64,000 bases of DNA from Dictyobacter formicarum (GTDB lineage: Bacteria > Chloroflexota > Ktedonobacteria > Ktedonobacterales > Ktedonobacteraceae): assembly GCF_016587435.1 (NCBI RefSeq), contig NZ_BNJJ01000006.1:339225-403224 (forward strand). Reading direction: 5' to 3'. Both the position numbers and the translations under genes were made by a program. Below, in pieces: positions 17,623 to 26,347 of this stretch. Each line of letters begins with the position of its first letter. Positions within the stretch are counted from its first letter, which is position 1. The notes below the pieces were generated by a model. It was not told where the DNA came from and did not search any database. It saw nothing but the letters and a program-made list of their open reading frames with translations.

Positions 17623-18807
17623 ATGCCTTTGTTTGATGTTGAGCGGGCACGTCAGGATACGCCAGGAAGCCAGCATATTCTGCATCTGAATAACGCGGGT
17701 TCGTCGTTGATGCCGCAGCCTGTTTTGGATGCGACGATTGCTCATTTGCAGTTGGAATCACAGATCGGTGGCTATGAGGCGGTGGAGCGGCAGCAGGAGG
17801 TGCTGGAGCATGCTTATGATGCCGCTGCTACGCTGATTAATTGCACGCGTGATGAGATTGCTTTTGTTGAGAATGCTACCCGCGCCTGGGATGCTGCGTT
17901 CTATTCGTTGCCATTTAAAGCGGGAGATCGTATTTTAACTTCGATGGCGGAATATGCCAGTAACTATATTCCTTATCTGCAAGTGGCCCGCAAAACCGGC
18001 GCCGTGGTTGAGGCTATTCCAGATGATGCTTATGGCCAGGTTTCGGTTGAGGCGCTGCGCAATATGCTGGATGAACGAGTCAAGCTGATCTCGATCACCC
18101 ACGTGCCGACCAGTGGAGGACTGGTCAATCCCATTGCTGAAATTGGTAAGGTCGCACGCGAGGCGGGCATCCTTTACCTGGTTGATGCCTGTCAGTCGGT
18201 GGGACAGATGCCGATTGACGTGCAGAAGATCGGCTGCGACATGCTTTCTACCACGGGCCGCAAGTATCTGCGTGGTCCGCGTGGCACCGGGTTCCTGTAT
18301 GTGCGGCGCGAGTTAATCGAGCAGATAGAACCAGTCTTCCTCGATCTCCATTCGGCGTCGTGGGTAAGCCGGGACAGTTATGAAGTCCGCTCCGATGCGC
18401 GCCGCTTTGAGACCTGGGAGACCAATTATGCGGGTAAGATCGGTTTGACGCGGGCCATCGATTACGCGCTTGATTGGGGTATAGACAACATCTGGCGACG
18501 CATTAAGGAGCTTGGATATAATTTGCGCACACAACTCAGTCCCATTCCAGGCGTCATTGTACGCGATCGCGGCATTACACAGTGTGGGATCGTGACCTTT
18601 ACGGTTGAGGGAGTTGAACCAGGAGAGATCAAACAGCAGTTGGCTAAACAGCAGATCAATGTATCGGTCGCCGTACGTAACTCGACGCTGCTAGACATGG
18701 AGACGCGCGGCCTGACAACAATGGTGCGCGCATCTGTTCACTACTATAATACGCAGGAAGAGCTCACGCGCTTCAGTACGGCGATCGCCCAATTAGCTGA
18801 TTTCTAA
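17623..18807 (+). CDS. Class V aminotransferase (cysteine-desulfurase-like)
   Basis: A PLP enzyme of about 394 residues. The ATG at 17623 has GAGGAG 8 bases upstream and starts directly at the domain; the upstream ATG at 17551 would add 24 atypical residues. Class V signs are LHLNNAGSSLMPQ (substrate and cofactor end), VDACQSVGQMPIDVQKIGCD (the cofactor Asp and Gln), and TTGRKYLRGPRGTGFLYV, where the Lys binds PLP. It resembles the isopenicillin-N-epimerase/selenocysteine-lyase-like branch. It lacks the long mobile Cys loop of IscS, so sulfur donation to an iron-sulfur scaffold is not assured. No isc or suf genes adjoin it. Confidence 0.85.
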   Translation: MPLFDVERARQDTPGSQHILHLNNAGSSLMPQPVLDATIAHLQLESQIGGYEAVERQQEVLEHAYDAAATLINCTRDEIAFVENATRAWDAAFYSLPFKAGDRILTSMAEYASNYIPYLQVARKTGAVVEAIPDDAYGQVSVEALRNMLDERVKLISITHVPTSGGLVNPIAEIGKVAREAGILYLVDACQSVGQMPIDVQKIGCDMLSTTGRKYLRGPRGTGFLYVRRELIEQIEPVFLDLHSASWVSRDSYEVRSDARRFETWETNYAGKIGLTRAIDYALDWGIDNIWRRIKELGYNLRTQLSPIPGVIVRDRGITQCGIVTFTVEGVEPGEIKQQLAKQQINVSVAVRNSTLLDMETRGLTTMVRASVHYYNTQEELTRFSTAIAQLADF

Positions 18808-18826
18808 AATTAGCTGACTTCTAATA

Positions 18827-18856
18827 AGAGGGCTGTCCGTGAATGGGTAGCCCTCT
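18827..18856. terminator. Hairpin between convergent genes
   Basis: AGAGGGCT (18827-18834) and AGCCCTCT (18849-18856) form a perfect 8-bp stem with a 14-base loop between the aminotransferase and the leftward ligase gene. The T-run is poor on both strands. Confidence 0.5.
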
Positions 18857-18864
18857 CATCAGTG

Positions 18865-20034
18865 TCAAATTAAGGCTTCGTAGGGTTTGAAGCGAATGAA
18901 TTTATCATAGAGCATGGCATCATCTAGCTGCACACCCTGCATGGTTTGCTCGATCAAAAACTGACAGACCTTATCAAGATCATTGGTTTGCTGGAAGACC
19001 TCTATCTGGCGATCGGCGCCGGTTCCACGTGGATCATCCAATAAGGTGCGAATATAATCCATTTCGCGGCGACTGCCCAGCTCATCAACCACATCATCAA
19101 CGAAGGCAAGGAGTTCGCGGATGGAGTCGCGCATGCTGAGGCGGCGACGCGCCCTGAAATCCGCCACCTCGGCGTCCAGTCCATAGCGCATAGCGCGCCA
19201 CTTGTTCTCATCAATATAGTCGCGCGCGAGGATGGGGACCCCTTTGCCGCTCTCATCCATTTGTGTAAGTTTGGCAACCAGGGCCTGACAGAGCGCGGAC
19301 AGGGCCAGCGTATCTTCAATAGTTGCTGGCATATCGCTGATGCGGAACTCGATGGTATCAAAAAATGGATGGGGGCGAATGTCCCACCAGATCTTTTTGC
19401 CATTGTCGATGCATTCCATTTCAACCAGGTCGTTGACAAAGCGATCAAAGTGCTCGCGATCGCGAAAGACATCCGGCATACCGCTGCGCGGGAAACGCTT
19501 CCAGACAACGGAGCGATAGGATTTAATGCCAGTCATACGCCCGTTCCAGAAGGGCGAGTTAGACGAGAGCGCCAGAATATGGGGCAGCCAGGTGCGCACC
19601 TGGTTCATAATCTTAATGGACCGCTCTTTAGAGTCCACGGAGACATGAACGTGCAGGCCAAAAATCAAGATTGAACGGGCCACATCCTGATATTCCTCTT
19701 CCAGCTCTGCATAGCGTTCGTGAGGGGTCGGTTTCTGCTCATGCCAGGAAGAACTAGGATGTGTGCCAGCGCTCACCAGCGCCAGGTGCTCTTTTTGTAG
19801 AATACGTGCCAGTAACGCGCGCGAGGTATACAATTCCATGCGGGCCGCGCCGATATCAGGTAAAATAGGCGAGACAAATTCCAGCACAGATTGTAACATC
19901 TCCGGCTTGATTTGCTCTTCAAAGACAGGAGCCCCTTTATCAAGAATACTCTGGGCACGCGAGGCAAGCTTGCTGGTCCTTACATCGACCAACTGAAACT
20001 CCTCCTCAATCCCGAGCATAAAACGTTGTGCCAT
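18865..20034 (-). CDS. GCS2-family carboxylate-amine ligase (YbdK-like)
   Basis: An ATP-dependent ligase of the glutamate-cysteine ligase 2 family, 389 residues. The start MAQRFMLGIEEEFQLVD carries the family's acidic metal-binding run. The central parts DIRPHPFFDTIEFRISDMP and LPHILALSSNSPFWNGR follow the YbdK pattern, and the helix NKWRAMRYGLDAEVAD lies toward the end. Homologues make gamma-glutamylcysteine weakly or join glutamate to other amines, so the substrate is open. The ATG has GGAGGT 9 bases upstream. It is divergent from the PfpI gene across a 247-base region with tandem repeats. Confidence 0.85.
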   Translation of the reverse strand: MAQRFMLGIEEEFQLVDVRTSKLASRAQSILDKGAPVFEEQIKPEMLQSVLEFVSPILPDIGAARMELYTSRALLARILQKEHLALVSAGTHPSSSWHEQKPTPHERYAELEEEYQDVARSILIFGLHVHVSVDSKERSIKIMNQVRTWLPHILALSSNSPFWNGRMTGIKSYRSVVWKRFPRSGMPDVFRDREHFDRFVNDLVEMECIDNGKKIWWDIRPHPFFDTIEFRISDMPATIEDTLALSALCQALVAKLTQMDESGKGVPILARDYIDENKWRAMRYGLDAEVADFRARRRLSMRDSIRELLAFVDDVVDELGSRREMDYIRTLLDDPRGTGADRQIEVFQQTNDLDKVCQFLIEQTMQGVQLDDAMLYDKFIRFKPYEALI

Positions 20035-20142
20035 ATGCCAACACCTCCATCAAAATCCTGTACCCGATAATAAAATCGTTACTCTACTCTACTACTAACG
20101 ATCTCGATGACAGTTGAGTTCCAGGCTCTCAGAAGCTACTCA

Positions 20143-20184
20143 ATAGAATATATACAAAATCTATAGAATATATACAAAGTCTAT
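20143..20184. repeat. Two tandem AT-rich 20-bp repeats
   Basis: ATAGAATATATACAAAATCT (20143) and ATAGAATATATACAAAGTCT (20163) lie head to tail with a 20-base period and one mismatch, each followed by AT. They sit between the divergent ligase and PfpI genes. Two helical turns of spacing is what a dimeric regulator binding one DNA face would need. Confidence 0.6.
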
Positions 20185-20236
20185 CAAAAATATGACCTCT
20201 GCACATACATAGACCTCACTATTGCTTCGCAGCTCA

Positions 20237-20245
20237 TGTTATAAT
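20237..20245 (+). promoter_or_regulatory. Extended -10 promoter for the PfpI gene
   Basis: TG at 20237-20238 and TATAAT at 20240-20245, about 37 bases before the start codon. No convincing -35 box is visible. Confidence 0.5.
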
Positions 20246-20281
20246 ACACCATGACACCTATACACCGAGGAGAGATTTACT

Positions 20282-20806
20282 ATGCGCTTAGAAGGAAAAA
20301 CTATCGGGTATTTTGTCGCCCAGGAAGTAGAGGACCTGGAGTTCTGGGTGCCGGTGATGCGTCTACGCGAAGAAGGTGCTCGTGTTATTGTCATTGGTCT
20401 GAATAAAGAAACGGTCCATGGTAAACATGGTCTGGAAATGACGCCTGACGTGAGTATTGATGATGCTCCAACCGCCAGAGAGTTAGATGGACTGGTGATA
20501 CCAGGTGGCTGGGCTCCGGATAAGTTGCGTAGAAGTCAGAAAATACTTCAGCTGGTCCGTGATATGCATAACGAGCAGAAAATTATCGCAACGATTTGCC
20601 ACGGCGGCTGGGTTCCTATCTCTGCAGGAATTATACGAGGATGTAAAGCAACCGGCTCGACTGGCATCAAAGATGATATCACGAATGCAGGTGGCATCTG
20701 GATAGATCAAGCGGCCTTCCGTGAAGGTCATTTTGTCTGGGGCCGTGTGGTGGAAGACATTCCAGCCTTCTGTCGCGAACTTGTTGCCGCACTGGCAGAA
20801 AAATAA
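20282..20806 (+). CDS. DJ-1/PfpI family protein
   Basis: A 174-residue cytoplasmic protein of the class I amidotransferase fold. The nucleophile elbow is ATICHGGW with Cys106 followed by His107, and GLVIPGGWAPDKLR comes before it. This matches PfpI/DJ-1 proteins with stress, glyoxalase or deglycase activity. The N-terminal part LEGKTIGYFVAQEVEDLEFW, with Glu15 and Glu17-Glu20 nearby, may supply the acidic partner of the Cys. GAGGAGA lies just upstream of the ATG. It stands alone, divergent from the carboxylate-amine ligase. Confidence 0.85.
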   Translation: MRLEGKTIGYFVAQEVEDLEFWVPVMRLREEGARVIVIGLNKETVHGKHGLEMTPDVSIDDAPTARELDGLVIPGGWAPDKLRRSQKILQLVRDMHNEQKIIATICHGGWVPISAGIIRGCKATGSTGIKDDITNAGGIWIDQAAFREGHFVWGRVVEDIPAFCRELVAALAEK

Positions 20807-20829
20807 GTGTCATCCCAAATAGCAATCAT

Positions 20830-20879
20830 ATCAGGCAGCAAACTATCTCCATATAATTTATTCAAGGGTGACGCCTGAT
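20830..20879 (+). promoter_or_regulatory. Inverted repeat in the metH leader
   Basis: ATCAGGC (20830-20836) and GCCTGAT (20873-20879) are perfect inverted copies separated by 36 bases, 64 bases before the metH start. This could close an RNA stem or be the tail hairpin of the upstream gene. No known SAM or cobalamin riboswitch core is recognisable. Confidence 0.3.
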
Positions 20880-20942
20880 GCCATCAAAAACATGACTCTA
20901 TGAATGTATCATACTAGCTTATTCCAGTAGTTCGGAGGAAAT

Positions 20943-23900
20943 ATGAGCCGATTTCTCGATACACTGGCCCAACGTATTTTGATCTATGATGGAGCGATGG
21001 GCACAAATATTCAACGCTATCAACTTACCGCCGAAGACTATGGTGGCGAAGCCACCGAAGGTTGTAATGAATACCTTGTGCTGACCAGGCCCAATGTCAT
21101 CGAGGAAATCCATACGGGCTTTATGGAGGCGGGCTGTGACGTCATTGAAACGGATTCTTTTACCGCCAGTCGCTTGAAACTGGATGAATATGGATTAGGA
21201 CACCTGACCCATGAAATCAACCTGGCAGCGGCACAGCTGGCGCGCAAAGTAGCGGATCGCTTTAGCACTCCCGAGCAACCTCGCTTTGTAGCTGGCTCAG
21301 TCGGTCCTACCGGCATGCTTCCCTCCTCTGACGATCCTCTGTTGAGCAATATCACCTATCAGCAACTGGCGTCTATCTTCCGGGAACAGGGAAAGAGCCT
21401 GCTGGAGGGCGGGGTGGATGTCCTCTTGATTGAAACCAGTCAGGATATCCTGGAGGTGCGGGCGGCGATTACCGGTTTGCGCCAGGCTATGCAGGATACA
21501 GGTCGCCAGGTGCCCATTCAGGCCCAGGTGTCGCTGGATACCAGCGGCCGCATGCTCCTGGGAACGGACATAGCGGCGGTTATGACGACACTGGTCGCCT
21601 TGCGCGTGGATATCGTTGGACTCAACTGCTCGACAGGTCCTGAACATATGCGCGAGCCTGTACGCTTTCTGGCCGAAAACTGTCCGTTACCCATCTCTAC
21701 TATCCCCAATGCTGGTATCCCTCTGAACGTCAATGGCCAGGCCGTCTATCCAATGGAGCCCGAGCCAATGGCCCAGGCGCTCAAAGAATTTGTCACGGAG
21801 TTTGGCGTCAATATTATCGGCGGCTGTTGCGGCAGCAGCCATGAGCATCTGCAGGCTATCGTCAAAGCCTGTCGCAATGCGCCACGCCAGCCACGACCGA
21901 TTGCCGACAACAATATCGTGCAGAAAAACTTCCAGCAGATCATTCCTCCCTTCCTCTCCAGTGGTATTCGCGCCGTCTCGATGCAGCAAGATCCCGCGCC
22001 CCTGCTTGTGGGAGAGCGCGTCAACTCAACCGGAAGCCGCAAAGCCAAACAGGCGCTGCTGGCCGACGATTATGATACCTTGCTGGCGATTGGTCGCGAG
22101 CAGGTCGAGGGCGGCGCCCACGTGCTGGATGTGCAGGTTGCCCTGACCGAGCGCACCGATGAAGATGTACAAATGGCCACCCTGGTCAAGAAGCTCTCGA
22201 TGGGCAGCGAGGCTCCGCTGGTCATCGATAGTACCGAAGCCAGTGTTATCAAAGCCGCGCTGGAGATCGCTCCGGGGCGCGTCCTGATTAATTCAATTAA
22301 TATGGAGATGGGACGCCAGCGTATTGAAAGTGTGCTCCCGCTGGCTCTGGAGCATGGCTCAGCGGTGATTGCACTGACCATTGATGAGAACGGTATGGGC
22401 AAGACCACCGAGCGCAAAGTCGAGATCGCGCATAAGATCTATGATATCTGCGTCAATGAATACGGTCTCTCCCCGAACGCGCTGGTCTTTGATACCTTGA
22501 CGTTCCCAATTACGACCGGCCAGGAAGAGCTACAGACAGCGGCCATTGAGACCCTGGAAGCCATCAAGCGTATCAAAGCTGAGCTGCCAGGCGTGATGAC
22601 GATCCTGGGCGTCAGCAATGGTTCCTTTGGCTTAAAAATGCATGCGCGCGCGGTCCTCAATAGCGTCTTCCTCTATCATGCGGTGAAGGCCGGCCTGGAT
22701 ATGGCGATCGTTAATCCTTCCCATATCAAACCGTATGCGGAGATCGATGATGAGCAGCGCCAGTTGGCGGACGATCTGATCTTTAACCGACCCGATGCGC
22801 TGCCGCGCTACATTAACTACTTTGAACAGCATGGTCCACAGAAAAGCGACGACAACGACAAGGTTGATCCCACCGAGGGCATGGAGGTGGCCGAGCGCAT
22901 CCACTGGCAGATCCTGCATCGCCGCAAAGAGGGCATTGAGCCATTGATCGACCAGGTAGTGGCCGAGCGCGCCAACAGCATGGAGGTCAATAACAACGAC
23001 GCGGCCGTCAACGTGTTGAATACGGTGCTCCTGCCCGCTATGAAGGATGTGGGAGATCGCTTTGGAGCTGGCGAACTGATTCTGCCGTTTGTACTGCAAT
23101 CGGCTGAGGTGATGAAGCGTGCGGTGGCCCACCTGGAAAATTACCTGGAAAAACAGGAAGGCTACACCAAAGGCAAGGTCGTGCTGGCCACAGTCTATGG
23201 CGATGTGCATGATATCGGTAAAAATCTGGTCAACACCATTCTCAGTAATAATGGCTATACCGTTTATGACCTGGGCAAACAGGTGCCGTTGAATACAATC
23301 CTGGAAAAGGCTATTGAGGTCAAGGCCGATGCGATTGGCCTCTCGGCTCTGCTGGTCAGTACCTCGAAGCAGATGCCGCTGTGCGTCAAAGAACTGCATA
23401 AGCGCAATCTGTCCTTCCCGGTCATCATCGGCGGCGCAGCCATCAACCGTTCCTTTGGACGACGTATCCTCTTTGTGGATGAGCAGAAGGCGGACTCCGT
23501 ACCCACACCATACGAGCCGGGCGTCTTCTATGCCCGCGATGCCTTTGAGGGGCTGGATATCGTGGATAAGCTGACCAATCCTCCGGCGGAACGGGAGCAG
23601 TTTGTACAGCGTATCCAACGCGAGGCGCTGAACGAACGCCAGAAGAAAAATGCCAGGGGCGCCGAAACGGAGCCGGTAGAGCAGGAAGTGGTAACCACGC
23701 CATCCAGCAGTGTGCGGCCTGCACTCTCAATTCCGACGCCGCCATTCTGGGGACCGCGCATCCTGGAGCGCATTGGACTGGAAGATATCGCAGCCTGTAT
23801 GGACTACAAGACGCTTTATCGACTCCATTGGGGCGGCAAAGCCCATGGTGAGGAATTCACTCGCCTGGTAAAGCAGGACTTTGAGCCGCGGCTTGAGCGC

Positions 23901-24527
23901 ATGCTGCGCGAGGCACGCCAGCAGCGCTACCTCCAACCCAAAGTAGTCTATGGCTATTATCCCTGCCAATCCAGTGGCAATGAACTACTTGTGTATGATC
24001 CAGTACAGTTCCAGCAGGATGGCCAGTTACGCGAAGTGACGCGCTTTGTCTTCCGCCGCCAGACCGAGCATGACCGCCTCTGCATGGCAGACTACTTCGC
24101 GTCGGTGGAGAGCGGCAAGGTCGATGTGCTCCCCTTACAGGTAGTCACTATGGGACACGAGGCCAGCAACACCATTCAGGCGCTACAGGATACGGGTCAG
24201 TATTCAGAGGCCTACTTCTTGCATGGACTGGCTGTCGAGATGGCGGAGGGACTGGCTGAATATACCAATCGCGTGGTACGCCAGGAGCTTGGCCTGACGG
24301 ATGAGGCCCGTGGCCGTCGCTATAGCTGGGGCTATCCTGCCATTCCAGACCTGACCGATCACGAAAAGCTCTTTAAGCTGCTTCCCGTCGAGCAAAGCAT
24401 CGGCGTCACTCTGACGGAGGCCCACCAGTTGGTCCCTGAGCAGTCAACAGCCGCGATGATCACCCACCACCAGCAAGCGGTATACTTCGCTATCCGCGTG
24501 CAAAATGAGGAGGCGGTCGGCGTCTAA
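20943..24527 (+). CDS. metH: Cobalamin-dependent methionine synthase
   Basis: Moves a methyl group from methyltetrahydrofolate through cobalamin to homocysteine. At 1194 residues it has all four modules. The homocysteine domain (1-325) has zinc cysteines at C229, C295 and C296 (NCSTGP; GGCCGSSHEH). The pterin domain (about 350-620) includes VGERVNSTGSRKAK. The cap and B12 domain contains VYGDVHDIGKN with axial His756. The reactivation domain (about 930-1194) contains GRRYSWGYPAIPD, which binds S-adenosylmethionine. GGAGGAAAT precedes the ATG. A single transcription unit is likely, with an inverted repeat in its short leader. Confidence 0.95.
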   Translation: MSRFLDTLAQRILIYDGAMGTNIQRYQLTAEDYGGEATEGCNEYLVLTRPNVIEEIHTGFMEAGCDVIETDSFTASRLKLDEYGLGHLTHEINLAAAQLARKVADRFSTPEQPRFVAGSVGPTGMLPSSDDPLLSNITYQQLASIFREQGKSLLEGGVDVLLIETSQDILEVRAAITGLRQAMQDTGRQVPIQAQVSLDTSGRMLLGTDIAAVMTTLVALRVDIVGLNCSTGPEHMREPVRFLAENCPLPISTIPNAGIPLNVNGQAVYPMEPEPMAQALKEFVTEFGVNIIGGCCGSSHEHLQAIVKACRNAPRQPRPIADNNIVQKNFQQIIPPFLSSGIRAVSMQQDPAPLLVGERVNSTGSRKAKQALLADDYDTLLAIGREQVEGGAHVLDVQVALTERTDEDVQMATLVKKLSMGSEAPLVIDSTEASVIKAALEIAPGRVLINSINMEMGRQRIESVLPLALEHGSAVIALTIDENGMGKTTERKVEIAHKIYDICVNEYGLSPNALVFDTLTFPITTGQEELQTAAIETLEAIKRIKAELPGVMTILGVSNGSFGLKMHARAVLNSVFLYHAVKAGLDMAIVNPSHIKPYAEIDDEQRQLADDLIFNRPDALPRYINYFEQHGPQKSDDNDKVDPTEGMEVAERIHWQILHRRKEGIEPLIDQVVAERANSMEVNNNDAAVNVLNTVLLPAMKDVGDRFGAGELILPFVLQSAEVMKRAVAHLENYLEKQEGYTKGKVVLATVYGDVHDIGKNLVNTILSNNGYTVYDLGKQVPLNTILEKAIEVKADAIGLSALLVSTSKQMPLCVKELHKRNLSFPVIIGGAAINRSFGRRILFVDEQKADSVPTPYEPGVFYARDAFEGLDIVDKLTNPPAEREQFVQRIQREALNERQKKNARGAETEPVEQEVVTTPSSSVRPALSIPTPPFWGPRILERIGLEDIAACMDYKTLYRLHWGGKAHGEEFTRLVKQDFEPRLERMLREARQQRYLQPKVVYGYYPCQSSGNELLVYDPVQFQQDGQLREVTRFVFRRQTEHDRLCMADYFASVESGKVDVLPLQVVTMGHEASNTIQALQDTGQYSEAYFLHGLAVEMAEGLAEYTNRVVRQELGLTDEARGRRYSWGYPAIPDLTDHEKLFKLLPVEQSIGVTLTEAHQLVPEQSTAAMITHHQQAVYFAIRVQNEEAVGV

Positions 24528-24547
24528 ACAACAGGAAACATGACCTT

Positions 24548-24602
24548 GTAGGTGCGTTTTCGAGCTTGTGCGGCAAAAGCGCCCGCCAGGGGGCGCACCT
24601 AC
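24548..24602. repeat. Intergenic hairpin repeat (GTAGGTGCG type)
   Basis: GTAGGTGCG (24548-24556) and CGCACCTAC (24594-24602) are perfect 9-bp inverted arms around a GC-rich core with GTGCGGCAAAAGCGCC. The interior resembles the repeat block near 34266-34290 (GCGTTTTCG and GTGCGGC in both). It lies between metH and the cysS promoter. Confidence 0.6.
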
Positions 24603-24603
24603 G

Positions 24604-24632
24604 TTGGCGTGGTTGAATTTATGTGATATAAT
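24604..24632 (+). promoter_or_regulatory. cysS promoter
   Basis: TTGGCG (24604-24609), a 17-base spacer and TATAAT (24627-24632) with an extended TG at 24624-24625. Transcription would start near 24639, leaving a leader of about 270 bases before cysS. Confidence 0.6.
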
Positions 24633-24662
24633 ATTGGCGAAATAATTCAAGAAAACCTGATA

Positions 24663-24820
24663 TGTTGGAGAGATTTGTGAACATTAGAATGCACAATTGC
24701 ACCTGTCTATGCGTTCATAGAGGCAGCATCACACAGTAGCTCAGCCCTCTATGAACGTATTGGCGTGTCCTCCAACAGCCATTAGTATTAGCTTCCCCCC
24801 ACACGTCTTCCGTCTGAGCT
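24663..24820 (+). promoter_or_regulatory. Structured leader RNA candidate upstream of cysS
   Basis: Three complementarities nest here. An outer helix pairs TGTTGGAG (24663-24670) with CTCCAACA (24770-24777). An inner stem pairs CGTTCATAGAGG (24712-24723) with CCTCTATGAACG (24746-24757), extendable to 15 pairs. The inner loop AGCTCAG (24738-24744) complements CTGAGCT (24814-24820), giving a possible pseudoknot. CTGAG at 24814-24818 could instead pair with CTCAG just before the GAGGAG ribosome site. I see no T-box sequence (the GGTGG / ACCGCG element). Confidence 0.5.
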
Positions 24821-24908
24821 GCTACCTCGTAAGATACCAGACTGATACAATAGAGCACATACGCACGCACACAAGCACAATAACTCAGCTTATAGAGGAG
24901 ATTTGCTC

Positions 24909-26333
24909 ATGTCAACGATAGCAAGCAAACCAGTTTACCTGTACAATACATTGACGCGCACCAAGGAACTGTTCAAGCCGTTACACGCCCCTAAAGTAGG
25001 GATTTATAACTGCGGACCCACCGTTTATAAAGATATTCACATCGGCAATCTACGTTCATTTACCACCACCGACTGGCTACGCCGTATACTTGAGTACAAT
25101 GGCTACGACGTCACGCTGGTCCGTAACATCACCGATGTTGGTCACCTGCATGAGGATGACGACGCCCGTGGTGGCGAAGATAAGCTAGAGCATGAGGCGC
25201 GCACCACCGGTCGCTCGGCCTATGAGATTGCCGCTCACTATACACAGCAATACATACGTGATAGCGATGAGATGAATATCCTGCCACCGCATATAGTGCC
25301 AAAGGCCACCGACCATATCCCTGAAATGATTGAGATGACGAACAAGCTGATCGAAAAGGATCTGGCCTACGTCAGCGATGGCAATGTGTATTACGCGGTC
25401 AGCCGCTTTCAAAACTATGGCGCACTGTCCGGAAACACAGTCGAAAATCTGCGCGCCGGTGGCCATGGACGTGCGCAGATGGAGGTGGCCGAAGATAAAC
25501 AGAATTCAGAGGATTTTGCGCTCTGGAAGCATGGCGACGCCACGCGACAGATGAACTGGGAGAGTCCCTGGGGCGTTGGTTTTCCAGGCTGGCACATTGA
25601 ATGCTCTGCCATGGCCACCAAATACCTGGGCGAACAATTTGATATCCATACCGGCGGCATCGACCTGGTCTTTCCCCACCATGAAGACGAAATCGCTCAG
25701 AGTCAGGGTGCGACCGACAAGCAGCCCGTCCAGTACTGGGTACACAATGAGTTCCTGGACTTCGGCAACAGCAAGATGTCGCGCTCGGTTGGCAACGTCT
25801 TGCTCTTGAGCACATTGAAAGAGCGCAACATCGAGCCGATGGCGTATCGCTACCTGCTCTTAACGGCGCACTATCGCTCGAAACTCAATTTTACCGATGA
25901 TTCAATCAATGCCGCCCAGAACGCCTTGAATAATCTACGCGCGGATATTGCTGATCTTCCTGTGACCGATGCGCCAGCTGTCTGGTCAGAAGAGGCGCAG
26001 CGTACACGCGAGGCGTTCCATGAAGCAATTAATAATGATATGGACCTGCCAGTGGCAATCAGTATCACCCGTGAGGCAGCACGCACCAACAAAATCGCGC
26101 CCGCCGAACGGCGCCACCTGATACTGGATTTTGATCGGGTGCTGGGTCTGCAACTGGATAAAGTGGCACCAAAGGCTCCCGTAACCATCAGCGATCAGGC
26201 GCAAGAACTGGTACGCCAGCGGGACGCCGCGCGGGCCGCACGCAACTGGAAAGAGTCGGATCGCCTGCGTGATCAACTGAAAAGTATGGGCTTTGAAGTG
26301 CGCGATACCCCACAGGGCACGCAATTGGTGTAA
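24909..26333 (+). CDS. cysS: Cysteinyl-tRNA synthetase
   Basis: Charges tRNA-Cys with cysteine. The ATG at 24909 has GAGGAG (24895-24900) 8 bases upstream, giving 474 residues. Class I motifs are visible: a HIGH-type DIHIGNLRS and a KMSKS-type SKMSRSVGN. Zinc ligands are expected at the Cys of YNCGPTVY, the Cys of HIECSAM and the His/Glu of HHEDEIAQ. The C-terminal tRNA-binding domain ends with DRLRDQLKSMGFEVRDTPQG, which is typical. It appears to be a single gene behind its own promoter and a long leader, so regulation at the RNA level is plausible. Confidence 0.95.
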   Translation: MSTIASKPVYLYNTLTRTKELFKPLHAPKVGIYNCGPTVYKDIHIGNLRSFTTTDWLRRILEYNGYDVTLVRNITDVGHLHEDDDARGGEDKLEHEARTTGRSAYEIAAHYTQQYIRDSDEMNILPPHIVPKATDHIPEMIEMTNKLIEKDLAYVSDGNVYYAVSRFQNYGALSGNTVENLRAGGHGRAQMEVAEDKQNSEDFALWKHGDATRQMNWESPWGVGFPGWHIECSAMATKYLGEQFDIHTGGIDLVFPHHEDEIAQSQGATDKQPVQYWVHNEFLDFGNSKMSRSVGNVLLLSTLKERNIEPMAYRYLLLTAHYRSKLNFTDDSINAAQNALNNLRADIADLPVTDAPAVWSEEAQRTREAFHEAINNDMDLPVAISITREAARTNKIAPAERRHLILDFDRVLGLQLDKVAPKAPVTISDQAQELVRQRDAARAARNWKESDRLRDQLKSMGFEVRDTPQGTQLV

Positions 26334-26347
26334 TATATTCAAAAAAC

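Noticed and set aside
20807..20942. SAM or cobalamin riboswitch before metH
   Set aside because: The leader is short and shows no known core motif; only a simple inverted repeat is present.
22632..23618. 328-codon leftward frame opposite metH
   Set aside because: Fully antisense to the conserved B12 region of metH; codon pattern is the mirror of metH, no recognisable domain.
24663..24908. T-box riboswitch for cysS
   Set aside because: No T-box sequence (TGGNACC/ACCGCG-type) and no stem I elements recognised; kept only as an unclassified structured leader.
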